NCBI RefSeq assembly: GCF_008727875.1
Contig: NZ_VTWS01000004.1
Span: 186,001-250,000, forward strand
Source: Larkinella humicola
GTDB lineage: Bacteria > Bacteroidota > Bacteroidia > Cytophagales > Spirosomataceae
Reading direction: 5' to 3'
DNA length: 64,000 nucleotides
This document shows positions 45,783-53,705 of the stretch, piece by piece; position 1 is the first letter of the stretch; each line of letters opens with the position of its first letter. The notes beneath the pieces are model-generated. The model saw only the letters and a list, made by a program, of their open reading frames with translations, was not told where the DNA came from and did no database searches. A program made the translations under genes and the position numbers.

Positions 45783-48700
45783 ATGGATAGTTTAACCGGC
45801 AAAGTTTTTGAAACTTGCCGGTTCGTTTTTGATCCTATGCTTTTTTTCTGGAAAAACTGGAATACCGCCCATCGAATCGCCTACTGGGCGGGTTTATTGC
45901 TATTCGTTACGGCCATCACGGGCATGATCTGGGCCTGGATGAAAGGTTTGCAAAACGTCGTTCGCTGGGATGTGCTGAGCGAGCTGACGGAATTGCCGAC
46001 GTCCATCGGCACCTTTACCGACGGTTTGTTTGATTACTCCGTTGCGGGTAAAGCCTATGTCGTTACGGAACAGTTCGTTGCGTCAGCCATGCAGGTGAAT
46101 GTGGTGGCCGCCAAGCTGGTTACGCTGGGCATTTGCCTGGGGCTGGCATTCATTCTGTCGGCGGTCACGCGGCTGCAACGCTGGCCGTATCTGATCGCCA
46201 TGGGCGTGTTGATTGTGCTCGTCGCTACGTTCCGGCTGGAAGTGCTGCAACTACCCGGTTTTTTAGGAACGGCTTTCGGTGGGCGGTTGCCGTTTGTGCT
46301 CGTCGTGCTGGCGCTCGGTCTGGTCAGCTATTATTTCCATGCGTTCAAATCGTACGTTTCGCTGCCCGTTCGGCTTGCGGTTTTCGCAGGCATGATCGTG
46401 CTGGGCTGGCTGGTGGTCGACCGGCTGGCCGGGCAGCCCTTACCAGCATCGGCTTTTGTGGGCTATGCGCTGCCGGGTTTGCTGGTAATCTCGCTGGGAT
46501 TCATTTTCTGGATTTCAACGGAAAGCATTGCCGCTCTGGTCTACCTCACTTCGGTGACCCGCACCAACCGCAGCGACGGTTCGGGACGCCCGCTGGGCAT
46601 GAACAATTTCCTGCTGATCAGTTTGTTGTATCTCGTCAACCTGCTGTTGATCTGGCTGAGTAACACCAAAGTGATTGCCTGGAATCCGGTGGTGATCAGC
46701 CCCTTCGTTTTGTTTATAGTTTCGCTGGTGCTGGGCATCTGGGGGTTTCGGCAGCAATTGCGCCAGAATGAAGCCTTTCTGTCGTTTCGTGATGGCGGGG
46801 CGTTTTTGTACCTCGGTCTGGCCCTCATCACGGTTATGACCATCACCTACGCCTTTGCCTCGGCCAACGATCCGCTGGTGGAGGCTCTGGAAGACATGAT
46901 TGTGTATACCCACCTGGCTGGCGGATTGTTATTTGTCGTTTACGTGTTTTTTAATTTTCTGCCGATCTACCGCCAGGGCCTGCCGGTTTACAAGGTGTTG
47001 TACAAACCGACTCAGCTTTCGTTGCAGCAAACCCGCTTGATTGCCGCTGTGCTGACGGTTCTGATTGGGGCCTACCAAAGTTTCTTCACCTTCAAGCAGG
47101 CCACCGCCGGGTATTTCAATACCGTGGGTGATTTTCATGCCGCTACGGGCGAACTGCGCGTGGCGGAGCAATATTATACCCTCGCGTTAGCCAGTGAATT
47201 CCAAAACCATAAATCCAATTACGCCCTGGCATCGCTGGCCCTGACGCAGGGCGACAAGGTCACGGCGGCTTATTATTTCAATCAGGCGTTGTTGAAACAG
47301 CCCTCACCCCAGGCCTATGTGGGGCTGACGTCGGTGTTGCTGGGTGATAATCTGTTGTTTGAAGCAATCAAAATGCTGCAACGGGGCATTCGTGCTTTCC
47401 CCAAAAACGGCGAATTGCAAAATAACCTCGGCTACCTCTACGCCCGGACCAGCGTGGCCGATTCGGCCTACTATTATCTGGCGGCTTCGACCGGCAACAC
47501 CGCTCGCGAAGAGGTTCCGCAAACCAATCTGCTGGCGTTCTGGGCGCGTAATCCACGGCTGGTTTCGCTCGATTCGCTGGCGTATGCTGCCGAACCAAGC
47601 ACGTATGAATCGTATGAAGCCAACCGGGCCGCGTTGTCTTTTTTCCGGAATACCGCCGACAGCGTGGGCGTTCCGCGTCCGGCCTGGCTCAATGAACCGC
47701 ACACGGAAGAAGGACTGAATGTGTCACGGTTTGCCCGGTTGTATAATTATGCCGTTCAAAACCGGACTGCCGACACGACTTTGCTCACGGTTCTGAGACG
47801 AATGGGCGAGAATCCGGCGAATCAGGATTTTACGGACGATTTGCTCTTTGCCCGATCGGCAACCCAGTATTATACCGGTAACAAACGCGTCGCTTTTGAA
47901 ATTACCGAGCAACTGGCCCGCGACAACCAGCAGAACGGGGCGTTTTACCATTTCATCTCGGGACTTTGGATGATGGAACAGGGCCTGAATCGCAAGGCCG
48001 CCGATATGCTGGCGCAAAATGCCGATACACTTTCGATGTATTATCAGGCCTTGGCGCTGACCAAATCCGGTGATCCGCTCATGGCCCGGCCGCTCTGGGA
48101 AATTGCCGCACAGAACGACCCCGGTGTGCGGAGTCTGGCGGAGGTTTTATACGGCCGAAAGCAACCCTCGTCCGATCTCGAAAAAGCCTTTGTGCTGCTG
48201 TATGACCCCCTAATCGATCAGGCCGGGCCGCAACGGACGTTGTACCAATCCATGCGGGATGATAACCTGAAAACGATTGTTGCATCGACACTGGCCAGCC
48301 GGTATCTGGTTTTAAAACAGGTACCGGTTGCCCAAAGCTGGTACGAACAAATCCCGCAGGAAGCGAAACTGAATGCCTATGCCGGCTCCGCGATGACCGT
48401 CGCTTACCTGCAGCTGCGGAATGCGAAAGGGCAATATGACCAAACGATTGCGGACGCCCGGCAATCGGTTATAGCGGCTTTTCAGGCGGAAAAAGAACGG
48501 GTAGTCGCGCAGGCCTATGAGGCTAAAAAACAACCGGCTGAGGCTCGCCGGTTGTATGAAAGCGCGCTTCGGCAAGCACCGTTCCAGGCCGAACTGGTGG
48601 CAGCCGCAGCCGGTTTTGAGCGGGAAAACGGCCAGTCCGAAAAAGCCTATAATCAGGTTCTCGAAGCCTTGCCCCTGAATGAACGGAATCCGGCCCTGCT

Positions 48701-48866
48701 GAAACTGTATGCCCTGCTTTGCCTCGATCTGGGCCTGGCCGATTACGCCGAAGAGAGTCTGGCGCGGTTGCGGGCGGCCACGTCTCCTGCCGATTATCAG
48801 GCATTTCTGGTAAGCTATCAGGCTAAACGAGCGTTGATTGAAAAACAGCGGGAGGCATTTCAATAA
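45783..48866 (+). CDS. Large membrane protein with C-terminal TPR repeats
   Basis: A 1027-residue inner-membrane protein. About ten hydrophobic spans occupy residues 30-440 (HRIAYWAGLLLFVTAITGMI, WPYLIAMGVLIVLVATF). The rest is a chain of tetratricopeptide-like helices (GDFHAATGELRVAEQYYTLA, NGELQNNLGYLYARTSVADS). TPR scaffolds of this kind occur in envelope assembly or gliding proteins, but I cannot assign a role. Monocistronic start with a small gene 42 bases behind. Confidence 0.8.
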   Translation: MDSLTGKVFETCRFVFDPMLFFWKNWNTAHRIAYWAGLLLFVTAITGMIWAWMKGLQNVVRWDVLSELTELPTSIGTFTDGLFDYSVAGKAYVVTEQFVASAMQVNVVAAKLVTLGICLGLAFILSAVTRLQRWPYLIAMGVLIVLVATFRLEVLQLPGFLGTAFGGRLPFVLVVLALGLVSYYFHAFKSYVSLPVRLAVFAGMIVLGWLVVDRLAGQPLPASAFVGYALPGLLVISLGFIFWISTESIAALVYLTSVTRTNRSDGSGRPLGMNNFLLISLLYLVNLLLIWLSNTKVIAWNPVVISPFVLFIVSLVLGIWGFRQQLRQNEAFLSFRDGGAFLYLGLALITVMTITYAFASANDPLVEALEDMIVYTHLAGGLLFVVYVFFNFLPIYRQGLPVYKVLYKPTQLSLQQTRLIAAVLTVLIGAYQSFFTFKQATAGYFNTVGDFHAATGELRVAEQYYTLALASEFQNHKSNYALASLALTQGDKVTAAYYFNQALLKQPSPQAYVGLTSVLLGDNLLFEAIKMLQRGIRAFPKNGELQNNLGYLYARTSVADSAYYYLAASTGNTAREEVPQTNLLAFWARNPRLVSLDSLAYAAEPSTYESYEANRAALSFFRNTADSVGVPRPAWLNEPHTEEGLNVSRFARLYNYAVQNRTADTTLLTVLRRMGENPANQDFTDDLLFARSATQYYTGNKRVAFEITEQLARDNQQNGAFYHFISGLWMMEQGLNRKAADMLAQNADTLSMYYQALALTKSGDPLMARPLWEIAAQNDPGVRSLAEVLYGRKQPSSDLEKAFVLLYDPLIDQAGPQRTLYQSMRDDNLKTIVASTLASRYLVLKQVPVAQSWYEQIPQEAKLNAYAGSAMTVAYLQLRNAKGQYDQTIADARQSVIAAFQAEKERVVAQAYEAKKQPAEARRLYESALRQAPFQAELVAAAAGFERENGQSEKAYNQVLEALPLNERNPALLKLYALLCLDLGLADYAEESLARLRAATSPADYQAFLVSYQAKRALIEKQREAFQ

Positions 48867-48907
48867 ATTGAGTAAGTTTAAGAGGTGGTTTCTACTCCCC
48901 ATCTTTT

Positions 48908-49408
48908 ATGGAAAAGCAACTTCACTGGGTTAAAGCAGCGTTCAGCCGGAGCGTGGTGATTATGAATGGCGAGGAAGTCGTCGGGGGCATGCACCGCGAC
49001 CTGTTGGTTCGGGATGTCGATGCACATCTGAACGGGGTTCAACTTTTTTTTGACGTTGCAGGTTTTCTGGTTCACTCGGTCAACATTCATGACAAAAACG
49101 CCGGTAATAAAATCATTGGCCGGATTGATTTTGAAGGTTTCAATGGCGCGGTCGTGCATCTCGAAAACGGTGAAAAATACACCTGGCAACGTGAAAACTT
49201 CATGATGCACGAATGGAGTATCGTGGCTGATACGCCGGAATCAAAAACCGGTAAAGAAATTGTTCATTACGACCGCACCCGGCTTTTCCTGGCCGATGAA
49301 GGGACCATTGAGCTGGTGACCGACTTGCCGAATGCCGAAATGCTGATCCTGACGGGCTTGTTTGTCCGAAATTATTTTTTGCGTAAACGCAAAATTGCCG
49401 CCACCTAG
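48908..49408 (+). CDS. Small beta-rich protein of unknown function
   Basis: A 166-residue soluble protein made of short beta-strands (MNGEEVVGGMHRDLLVRD, NKIIGRIDFEGFNGAVVHL, YTWQRENFMMHEWSIVAD) ending in a hydrophobic helix LTGLFVRNYFLRKRK. The pattern recalls LURP-one/tubby-like barrels, but this is weak. Between the TPR gene and an ABC ATPase, possibly co-transcribed with both. Confidence 0.65.
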   Translation: MEKQLHWVKAAFSRSVVIMNGEEVVGGMHRDLLVRDVDAHLNGVQLFFDVAGFLVHSVNIHDKNAGNKIIGRIDFEGFNGAVVHLENGEKYTWQRENFMMHEWSIVADTPESKTGKEIVHYDRTRLFLADEGTIELVTDLPNAEMLILTGLFVRNYFLRKRKIAAT

Positions 49409-49457
49409 TCACCGTTGTCATGCGGTTTTCGTATGGCGCTGACGTTTCTAACTGATC

Positions 49458-50195
49458 ATGAGCAAGAATATTATTGAAACCAACGAGATCTCAAAACGGT
49501 ATGTGATGGGCAGTGAAGTCATCGAAGCGTTGAAATCGGTGACCATTACGATCAAAAAAGGCGAATACGTGGCGTTTATGGGACCGTCGGGCTCGGGCAA
49601 ATCGACGCTCATGAACATCGTTGGTTGCCTGGATACGCCCACGTCCGGCACGTATATTCTGAATGGCCTGGACGTTAGCAATATGAGCGAAAATGCGCTG
49701 GCGGAAGTTCGGAACAAGGAAATTGGTTTTGTGTTCCAGACCTTCAACCTGCTGCCCCGCCAGACGTCGCTGGAAAACGTCGCCTTGCCGCTGATTTATG
49801 CGGGGTTTAACAAAGCCGACCGCACAGAAAAAGCCATGCAGGCCCTGAAAAACGTCGGGCTGGAACATCGGGCGGGCCACCGTCCCAACGAACTTTCCGG
49901 TGGTCAGCGGCAACGCGTGGCCGTGGCACGGGCACTGGTGAACGATCCCAGTATTCTGCTGGCGGATGAGCCGACGGGTAACCTCGACAGCAAGACGTCG
50001 TACGAAATCATGGATCTCTTCGATCAGATTCACAGCAAGGGCAACACGGTTATTATGGTGACGCACGAAGAAGACATTGCCGAATACGCCCACCGCATTG
50101 TCCGGCTCCGGGATGGGCTGATTGAAACCGACCTCATGAACGCCAATATCCGCAAAGCCAGAGCGTTCATTCAGACGGCCGAAGAAGAACATTGA
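49458..50195 (+). CDS. ABC transporter ATP-binding protein, MacB/LolD type
   Basis: A 245-residue ATPase. Walker [10 protein letters not shown] near 37, Q-loop [10 protein letters not shown], signature [15 protein letters not shown], Walker [14 protein letters not shown]. This branch powers MacB- or LolCDE-like machines that move lipoproteins, peptides or drugs out of the inner membrane. No permease with FtsX-like spans lies next to it, so its partner must be elsewhere. Confidence 0.93.
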   Translation: MSKNIIETNEISKRYVMGSEVIEALKSVTITIKKGEYVAFMGPSGSGKSTLMNIVGCLDTPTSGTYILNGLDVSNMSENALAEVRNKEIGFVFQTFNLLPRQTSLENVALPLIYAGFNKADRTEKAMQALKNVGLEHRAGHRPNELSGGQRQRVAVARALVNDPSILLADEPTGNLDSKTSYEIMDLFDQIHSKGNTVIMVTHEEDIAEYAHRIVRLRDGLIETDLMNANIRKARAFIQTAEEEH

Positions 50196-50314
50196 CCGGA
50201 CGGTTTGGCGCTGATTCGGCGGCTCCCGGAAACCTAAAAAATGTTAAAATCCACGCGGCTTATCCTAAAAACGGTTAGTTTGCGTTCGGTTGATAGCACA
50301 GGTTTCCAGCGGGT

Positions 50315-51079
50315 ATGAAAAAAGCACTACTTTTCTTTTTGTTTTCGGTACTAACGGCAGCGGTCGGCAGCGCTCAGGACATCCGAAGCGGTTCGGTAGT
50401 TGATAAAAGCAGCCAGAAACCGATCGTGTCGGCCACCGTTCAAAACACGTCGCTCCGCCGGGCCACCCTCAGCAACGAAGCCGGTCATTTTCGGATTACG
50501 GCTTTCCCCAACGACACCCTGCTGATTTCCTGCATTGGTTATAAAACCGTCCAGCTCCCCGTTCCGCCCACGGAGCAGGAACTGGTGATTGAGATGGTTC
50601 AGGATGTGAAAATGCTGAACGAAGTCGTCATCAAAGGCTGGACCGAAAGCCGCTTCAAGCAGGAATTTATGAAGCTGAACATTGCCGAAAAACCGCTCAT
50701 CGAAATCAAGACACCGCCGGAACTCGTCGGCATTTCCATGGGAAACATTGGGCGTATGGGCTACGACTACGCGACTCTGGCCCCCAAAATGACGCTGAAA
50801 GGGCCGGTTTCTGCGCTGTACGGCAAGTTCAGCAAAGAAGCCAAAAACGAGCGGAAATTACAGCAATTCACCCAAGCCGAGCAAAACAGGAAACGCTACC
50901 AGGCGCGGCTGGACCCCATCTGGATTTCGCGCATCACGGAGCTAAAAGAGGAGCGGCTGACGGCTTTCATGCAATTCTGTAAACTTCCTGAAAAATTCGT
51001 TCTGGAATCAACCGAATATGACCTGATCGTCGCGATTCGCGGTTGCCTGAAGGATTTTCTCGTGCAGGAGAAAGGCTGA
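50315..51079 (+). CDS. Exported protein with a carboxypeptidase-regulatory-like domain
   Basis: A 254-residue protein with a signal peptide ending GSAQ. Residues 24-100 are a carboxypeptidase-D regulatory-like beta-sandwich (GSVVDKSSQKPIVSATVQNT, NDTLLISCIGYKTVQLPV) as in TonB receptors but without a barrel. The C-terminal half is helical and charged. Role unknown, perhaps a surface scaffold. Confidence 0.75.
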   Translation: MKKALLFFLFSVLTAAVGSAQDIRSGSVVDKSSQKPIVSATVQNTSLRRATLSNEAGHFRITAFPNDTLLISCIGYKTVQLPVPPTEQELVIEMVQDVKMLNEVVIKGWTESRFKQEFMKLNIAEKPLIEIKTPPELVGISMGNIGRMGYDYATLAPKMTLKGPVSALYGKFSKEAKNERKLQQFTQAEQNRKRYQARLDPIWISRITELKEERLTAFMQFCKLPEKFVLESTEYDLIVAIRGCLKDFLVQEKG

Positions 51080-51169
51080 CATCAACAAATTGCTTTTTTG
51101 CACGTTATTGATTGAGGAGATATTGATCTCTGCTCTCCGGTCTTTGCTCTTCTTAAAACCCAGCCAATC

Positions 51170-51526
51170 ATGAACTTGCTCAAAATCGCTTCGTTCGCGC
51201 TACTCTTTTTCTTCGGAACCGCCTTTGCGCCCCTCCACCACGGCTGGGGTGATTATGACCAGACCAAAGTGCTGGATTATACCGGCACCATCGAGGAATC
51301 GAAGTACGAAAATCCGCATGCCACGGCCAAAGTGAAAGACAAGGACAAAACGTGGCTGGTATACCTGGCCCCCACAAGCCGGATGAACGAGCGGGGAGTA
51401 AGCGCGGCCATGCTGAAAAAAGGCAGTTCGATGCGGGTGGTGGGTTATCCACATAAAACCGTCAAAAATGAAATGCGGGCGGAACGCATCTTCATCGACG
51501 GGAAGAAGTACGAATTGCGTAAATGA
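51170..51526 (+). CDS. DUF6152 secreted protein
   Basis: A 118-residue exported protein. The signal peptide ends FGTAFA. The mature part starts PLHHGWGDYDQTKVLDYTGT and continues KYENPHATAKVKD and SSMRVVGYPHKTVKNEMRA, the DUF6152 small beta-barrel pattern with its histidine pair and NPHA. It overlaps the next membrane gene by four bases (ATGA), so the two probably work together. Confidence 0.82.
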   Translation: MNLLKIASFALLFFFGTAFAPLHHGWGDYDQTKVLDYTGTIEESKYENPHATAKVKDKDKTWLVYLAPTSRMNERGVSAAMLKKGSSMRVVGYPHKTVKNEMRAERIFIDGKKYELRK

Positions 51527-52011
51527 GGCTGAGCATTCCCGCCGAGTGGCTGCAAGGCATTGAAAACAGTACGCTGGCCGTTGCTGTTCGTCAGTCGCTG
51601 TGGCTGTATCCGGTCCTGGAAATTGTGCATATCGTCGGGATCGTTCTGGTGGTGGGCGGAGCGTTTCTGTTTGATTTCCGGCTGTTGGGCTTTTCGAAAA
51701 AAATACCGGTTGCCGATCTAGCCACACACGTACTGCCCTGGTCGCGGAGGGGGATGATTCTGGTGATTCCCTCCGGTTTGCTGCTGTTCAGCACCAACGC
51801 TGAAGCGCTGGGAAAAGACCCGACCTTCTGGTTGAAAATGGCGCTTTTGGCCGTTGCTGGCATCAACGTGGCGGTTTTTCACCGAATAACCTTTCGCTCA
51901 ACGACTGCCTGGAAAACCGGTCGAATTCCGGTTGGCGCAAAAGCCGCGGCCGTTTGTTCCATTCTACTCTGGCTGGGGACCATTGCCTGTGGCCGCTTGC
52001 TGGCCTATTGA
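51523..52011 (+). CDS. DUF6644-like four-span membrane protein
   Basis: A 162-residue inner-membrane protein with about four hydrophobic spans (SLWLYPVLEIVHIVGIVLVV, MILVIPSGLLLFSTNAEAL, FWLKMALLAVAGINVAVFH, AAVCSILLWLGTIACGRLLA). His in EIVHIVG and in AVFHR could bind heme or metal, as proposed for related families, which is uncertain. Coupled to the DUF6152 gene, which in other genomes is also paired with such membrane proteins. Confidence 0.78.
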   Translation: MRLSIPAEWLQGIENSTLAVAVRQSLWLYPVLEIVHIVGIVLVVGGAFLFDFRLLGFSKKIPVADLATHVLPWSRRGMILVIPSGLLLFSTNAEALGKDPTFWLKMALLAVAGINVAVFHRITFRSTTAWKTGRIPVGAKAAAVCSILLWLGTIACGRLLAY

Positions 52012-52029
52012 ACGAAAAAGAAAGGCTGA

Positions 52030-52073
52030 AAATGCAAATAGCCAATGACTCTGGTCGTTGGCTATTCGCATTT
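52030..52073 (-). terminator. Terminator after the 22-codon frame, shared with the DUF6644 gene
   Basis: Arms 52030-52045 and 52058-52073 (16 bases). The single mismatch is a G-U pair only in minus-strand RNA. On the minus strand it starts 14 bases after the stop of the small frame and ends in TTTTC. It can also serve the convergent gene ending at 52011. Confidence 0.7.
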
Positions 52074-52087
52074 GTGTGGTGTGTGAC

Positions 52088-52156
52088 TTACCGGATCGGA
52101 CAAAGATGCCAGTCCTGATCGGGGTCACAACGTTGCTGCGTTGTTTGCGTTTTCAT
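52088..52156 (-). CDS. 22-residue cysteine-containing microprotein downstream of a riboswitch
   Basis: ATG 52156 to TAA 52088 encodes a 22-residue peptide beginning MKTQTTQQRC and containing CDPDQDWHLCP, with Cys10, Trp16, His17 and Cys19. It is the only reading frame in a transcript bounded by a consensus promoter, a SAM-I-like aptamer and a terminator. An AT-rich leader precedes the start, as usual in Bacteroidota, without a strong Shine-Dalgarno. It could be a functional microprotein, a sensor or leader peptide, or the remnant of a lost methionine gene. Coding status is inferred from context only. Confidence 0.45.
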   Translation of the reverse strand: MKTQTTQQRCDPDQDWHLCPIR

Positions 52157-52167
52157 GATGGTTGTTA

Positions 52168-52273
52168 ATTTATAGTTCCTAATTTATTTAGGCAGGTTAG
52201 CACTGATTCCTCGGATCGTTCGGAAAGTTGCTAAGGGTTCATCGAGCCTGTCTCTCCCCCTTTCTGTATAAAT
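52168..52273 (-). ncRNA. SAM-I (S-box) riboswitch aptamer, by structure
   Basis: Minus-strand RNA shows every S-box element in order: P1 ATTTATA with closing TATAAAT; P2 AAGGG with CCCTT enclosing GAGAGACAGGCTCGATGAA; the conserved TTAGCAAC; P3 ACT-TTCC with GGAA-TC-AGT; the conserved GTGCTAA; a pseudoknot CAGG with CCTG; and P4 CCTAA/TTAGG at 52192-52178. These aptamers bind S-adenosylmethionine and usually repress methionine or SAM genes. Here only a 22-codon frame follows. The call rests on visual pairing and conserved loops, not a covariance search. Confidence 0.75.
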
Positions 52274-52331
52274 CTCGAACCGGCGCACCGGCAATTACTG
52301 GTTACCAGAAGTAGTAATTGAGATAACGATA

Positions 52332-52362
52332 CAAAAGTAGAACACGATTTTTTATATTCCAA
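52332..52362 (-). promoter_or_regulatory. Consensus promoter for the riboswitch transcript
   Basis: Minus strand: TTG (52362-52360), exactly 20 bases, TACTTTTG (52339-52332), a full TAnnTTTG match. Transcription would start near 52325, about 50 bases before the aptamer. Confidence 0.7.
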
Positions 52363-52464
52363 ACTAAATCTATATTTTTTATAGGGTAATAGTGAAATAA
52401 ATAAATTTTCACTGTGAATCGTCTCGTAGAGGCAGAATGTCTCTAGATCAATAGCCTCATTAAA

Positions 52465-52513
52465 AGCCGCCTGCTGTAGGTAGTCAACCATCCCCTACCT
52501 ACGGCAGGCGGCT
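52465..52513 (-). terminator. Terminator of the glycan-utilisation operon
   Basis: Arms of 19 bases (52465-52483 and 52495-52513; one G-T mismatch), 75 bases after the galactokinase-like stop on the minus strand, followed by TTTTAAT. It separates the operon from the riboswitch promoter. Confidence 0.75.
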
Positions 52514-52587
52514 GAAAGCATCCGTAGCGGTGTGCCTACAAACATCAGATGCCTAACGGCACCGGAACAATGCTCAATGTGTCAGGC

Positions 52588-53688
52588 TTAATCTTCAACC
52601 GACAGAGGTTGCGGCAGAACCGAAACGCCCTGATCGACCCGGATGATGTACGCCTTGCCGCCCGCCCGCTCGATGGCTTCGGCCACGGCTTCGGGTTTTT
52701 CGGGTGCGTAGGCAAACATGCAGCCCCCACCCCCGGAACCGTTGATTTTTCCGCCGTACGCACCGGCTTTGAGGGCTTCGTCGATCATGTGGTCGATTTT
52801 AGGCGTCGAAACGCGCTTGGCATCCCGCAAACTGGCCTGGTGAGTGGTGAGCAAAGTGCCCAGCCGCTGGTGATCGACGGTTCCGCTTTTGAACATCGTC
52901 AGGGCTTCCCGCAAGACGTCTCGGTCGGAAAGGTTGCCCTTCAGCAACGCCATTTCGTCGGGCGTCAGGATCGACCGGTATTCGTCGGCGGCTTCCAGCG
53001 GGTAGGTCGTGAGCAAAAAGGCCGGGTCATACTGTTTTATTTTTTCCATCGCCCGCAGCATCCCGAATTTGACGTGTTTCAGAACGCCGATGGTGTCTTT
53101 CGGCTGGCGCGAATCGCCCAGCACCAACGCGCCGAGTTGGGGCTGAAACGATTCGAGGTGAATGTTCGGAACGGATTCCAGGTAAATTACGCCCCCAACC
53201 GCCGTGGCGTAGTGGTCCATCATGCCGCCGGGTTCGCCAAATTCCAGCACTTCGGCGGCATAAGCGAGTTCCGCCAGTTTTTCGGGGGCCAGCGTTTTCG
53301 GGTTGTCGGCGAATTGAGCGAGAATGGCCAACCAGGTGATCAGCAGGGCCGAGGAACTGGATGTACCCGCATTGATGGGAATCTCTCCCCGGATTTCGCC
53401 CTGAACCCCCGTCGAAAACCGGAAACCTTCCCGCAACAGAATGTTGACCGCGCTGCGGAAGTAATCCCGGTCTTGCCGGTACGTCAGCGGCAGTGTTGCC
53501 AACGAAAACCGCTCTTCGGCGTCGATGTCGGGCAGAAACAGCCGAATCTCCGGCTTCGTGGTGGGTTCGGCGGTAATCCGGATGCGTTGGGAAATGGCAG
53601 CGGCAATAACGGGCAAGCCCAGATAATCCTGGTGTTCTCCGAATAGACAGATGCGACCCGGCGTGGATATAGACAGCGGAAAGGACAT
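52588..53688 (-). CDS. GHMP sugar kinase, galactokinase-like
   Basis: A 366-residue kinase. N-terminal galactokinase-type signature PGRICLFGEHQDYLGLPVI at about 10-28, GHMP ATP loop INAGTSSSSALL near 108, catalytic Asp in GGMMDHYATAVGG, and C-terminal GAYGGKINGSGGGGCMF. It would phosphorylate the C1 hydroxyl of a galactose-like sugar. Last gene of the SusCD operon, so its natural substrate may be the sugar released there, possibly N-acetylgalactosamine. ATG 53688 is chosen; the in-frame TTG two codons earlier is less likely. Confidence 0.85.
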   Translation of the reverse strand: MSFPLSISTPGRICLFGEHQDYLGLPVIAAAISQRIRITAEPTTKPEIRLFLPDIDAEERFSLATLPLTYRQDRDYFRSAVNILLREGFRFSTGVQGEIRGEIPINAGTSSSSALLITWLAILAQFADNPKTLAPEKLAELAYAAEVLEFGEPGGMMDHYATAVGGVIYLESVPNIHLESFQPQLGALVLGDSRQPKDTIGVLKHVKFGMLRAMEKIKQYDPAFLLTTYPLEAADEYRSILTPDEMALLKGNLSDRDVLREALTMFKSGTVDHQRLGTLLTTHQASLRDAKRVSTPKIDHMIDEALKAGAYGGKINGSGGGGCMFAYAPEKPEAVAEAIERAGGKAYIIRVDQGVSVLPQPLSVED

Positions 53689-53705
53689 AATCAAACAATC
53701 ACAAA

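Noticed and set aside
52088-52273. SAM-II or SAM-V riboswitch as an alternative to SAM-I
   Set aside because: Those are compact pseudoknots; here P1, P2, P3 and P4 with GATGAA, TTAGCAAC and GTGCTAA fit the four-way SAM-I layout better.
52231-52491. 86-codon minus-strand open frame in the AT-rich gap
   Set aside because: It overlaps the promoter and the 5' part of the SAM-I-like aptamer and has no recognisable protein pattern.
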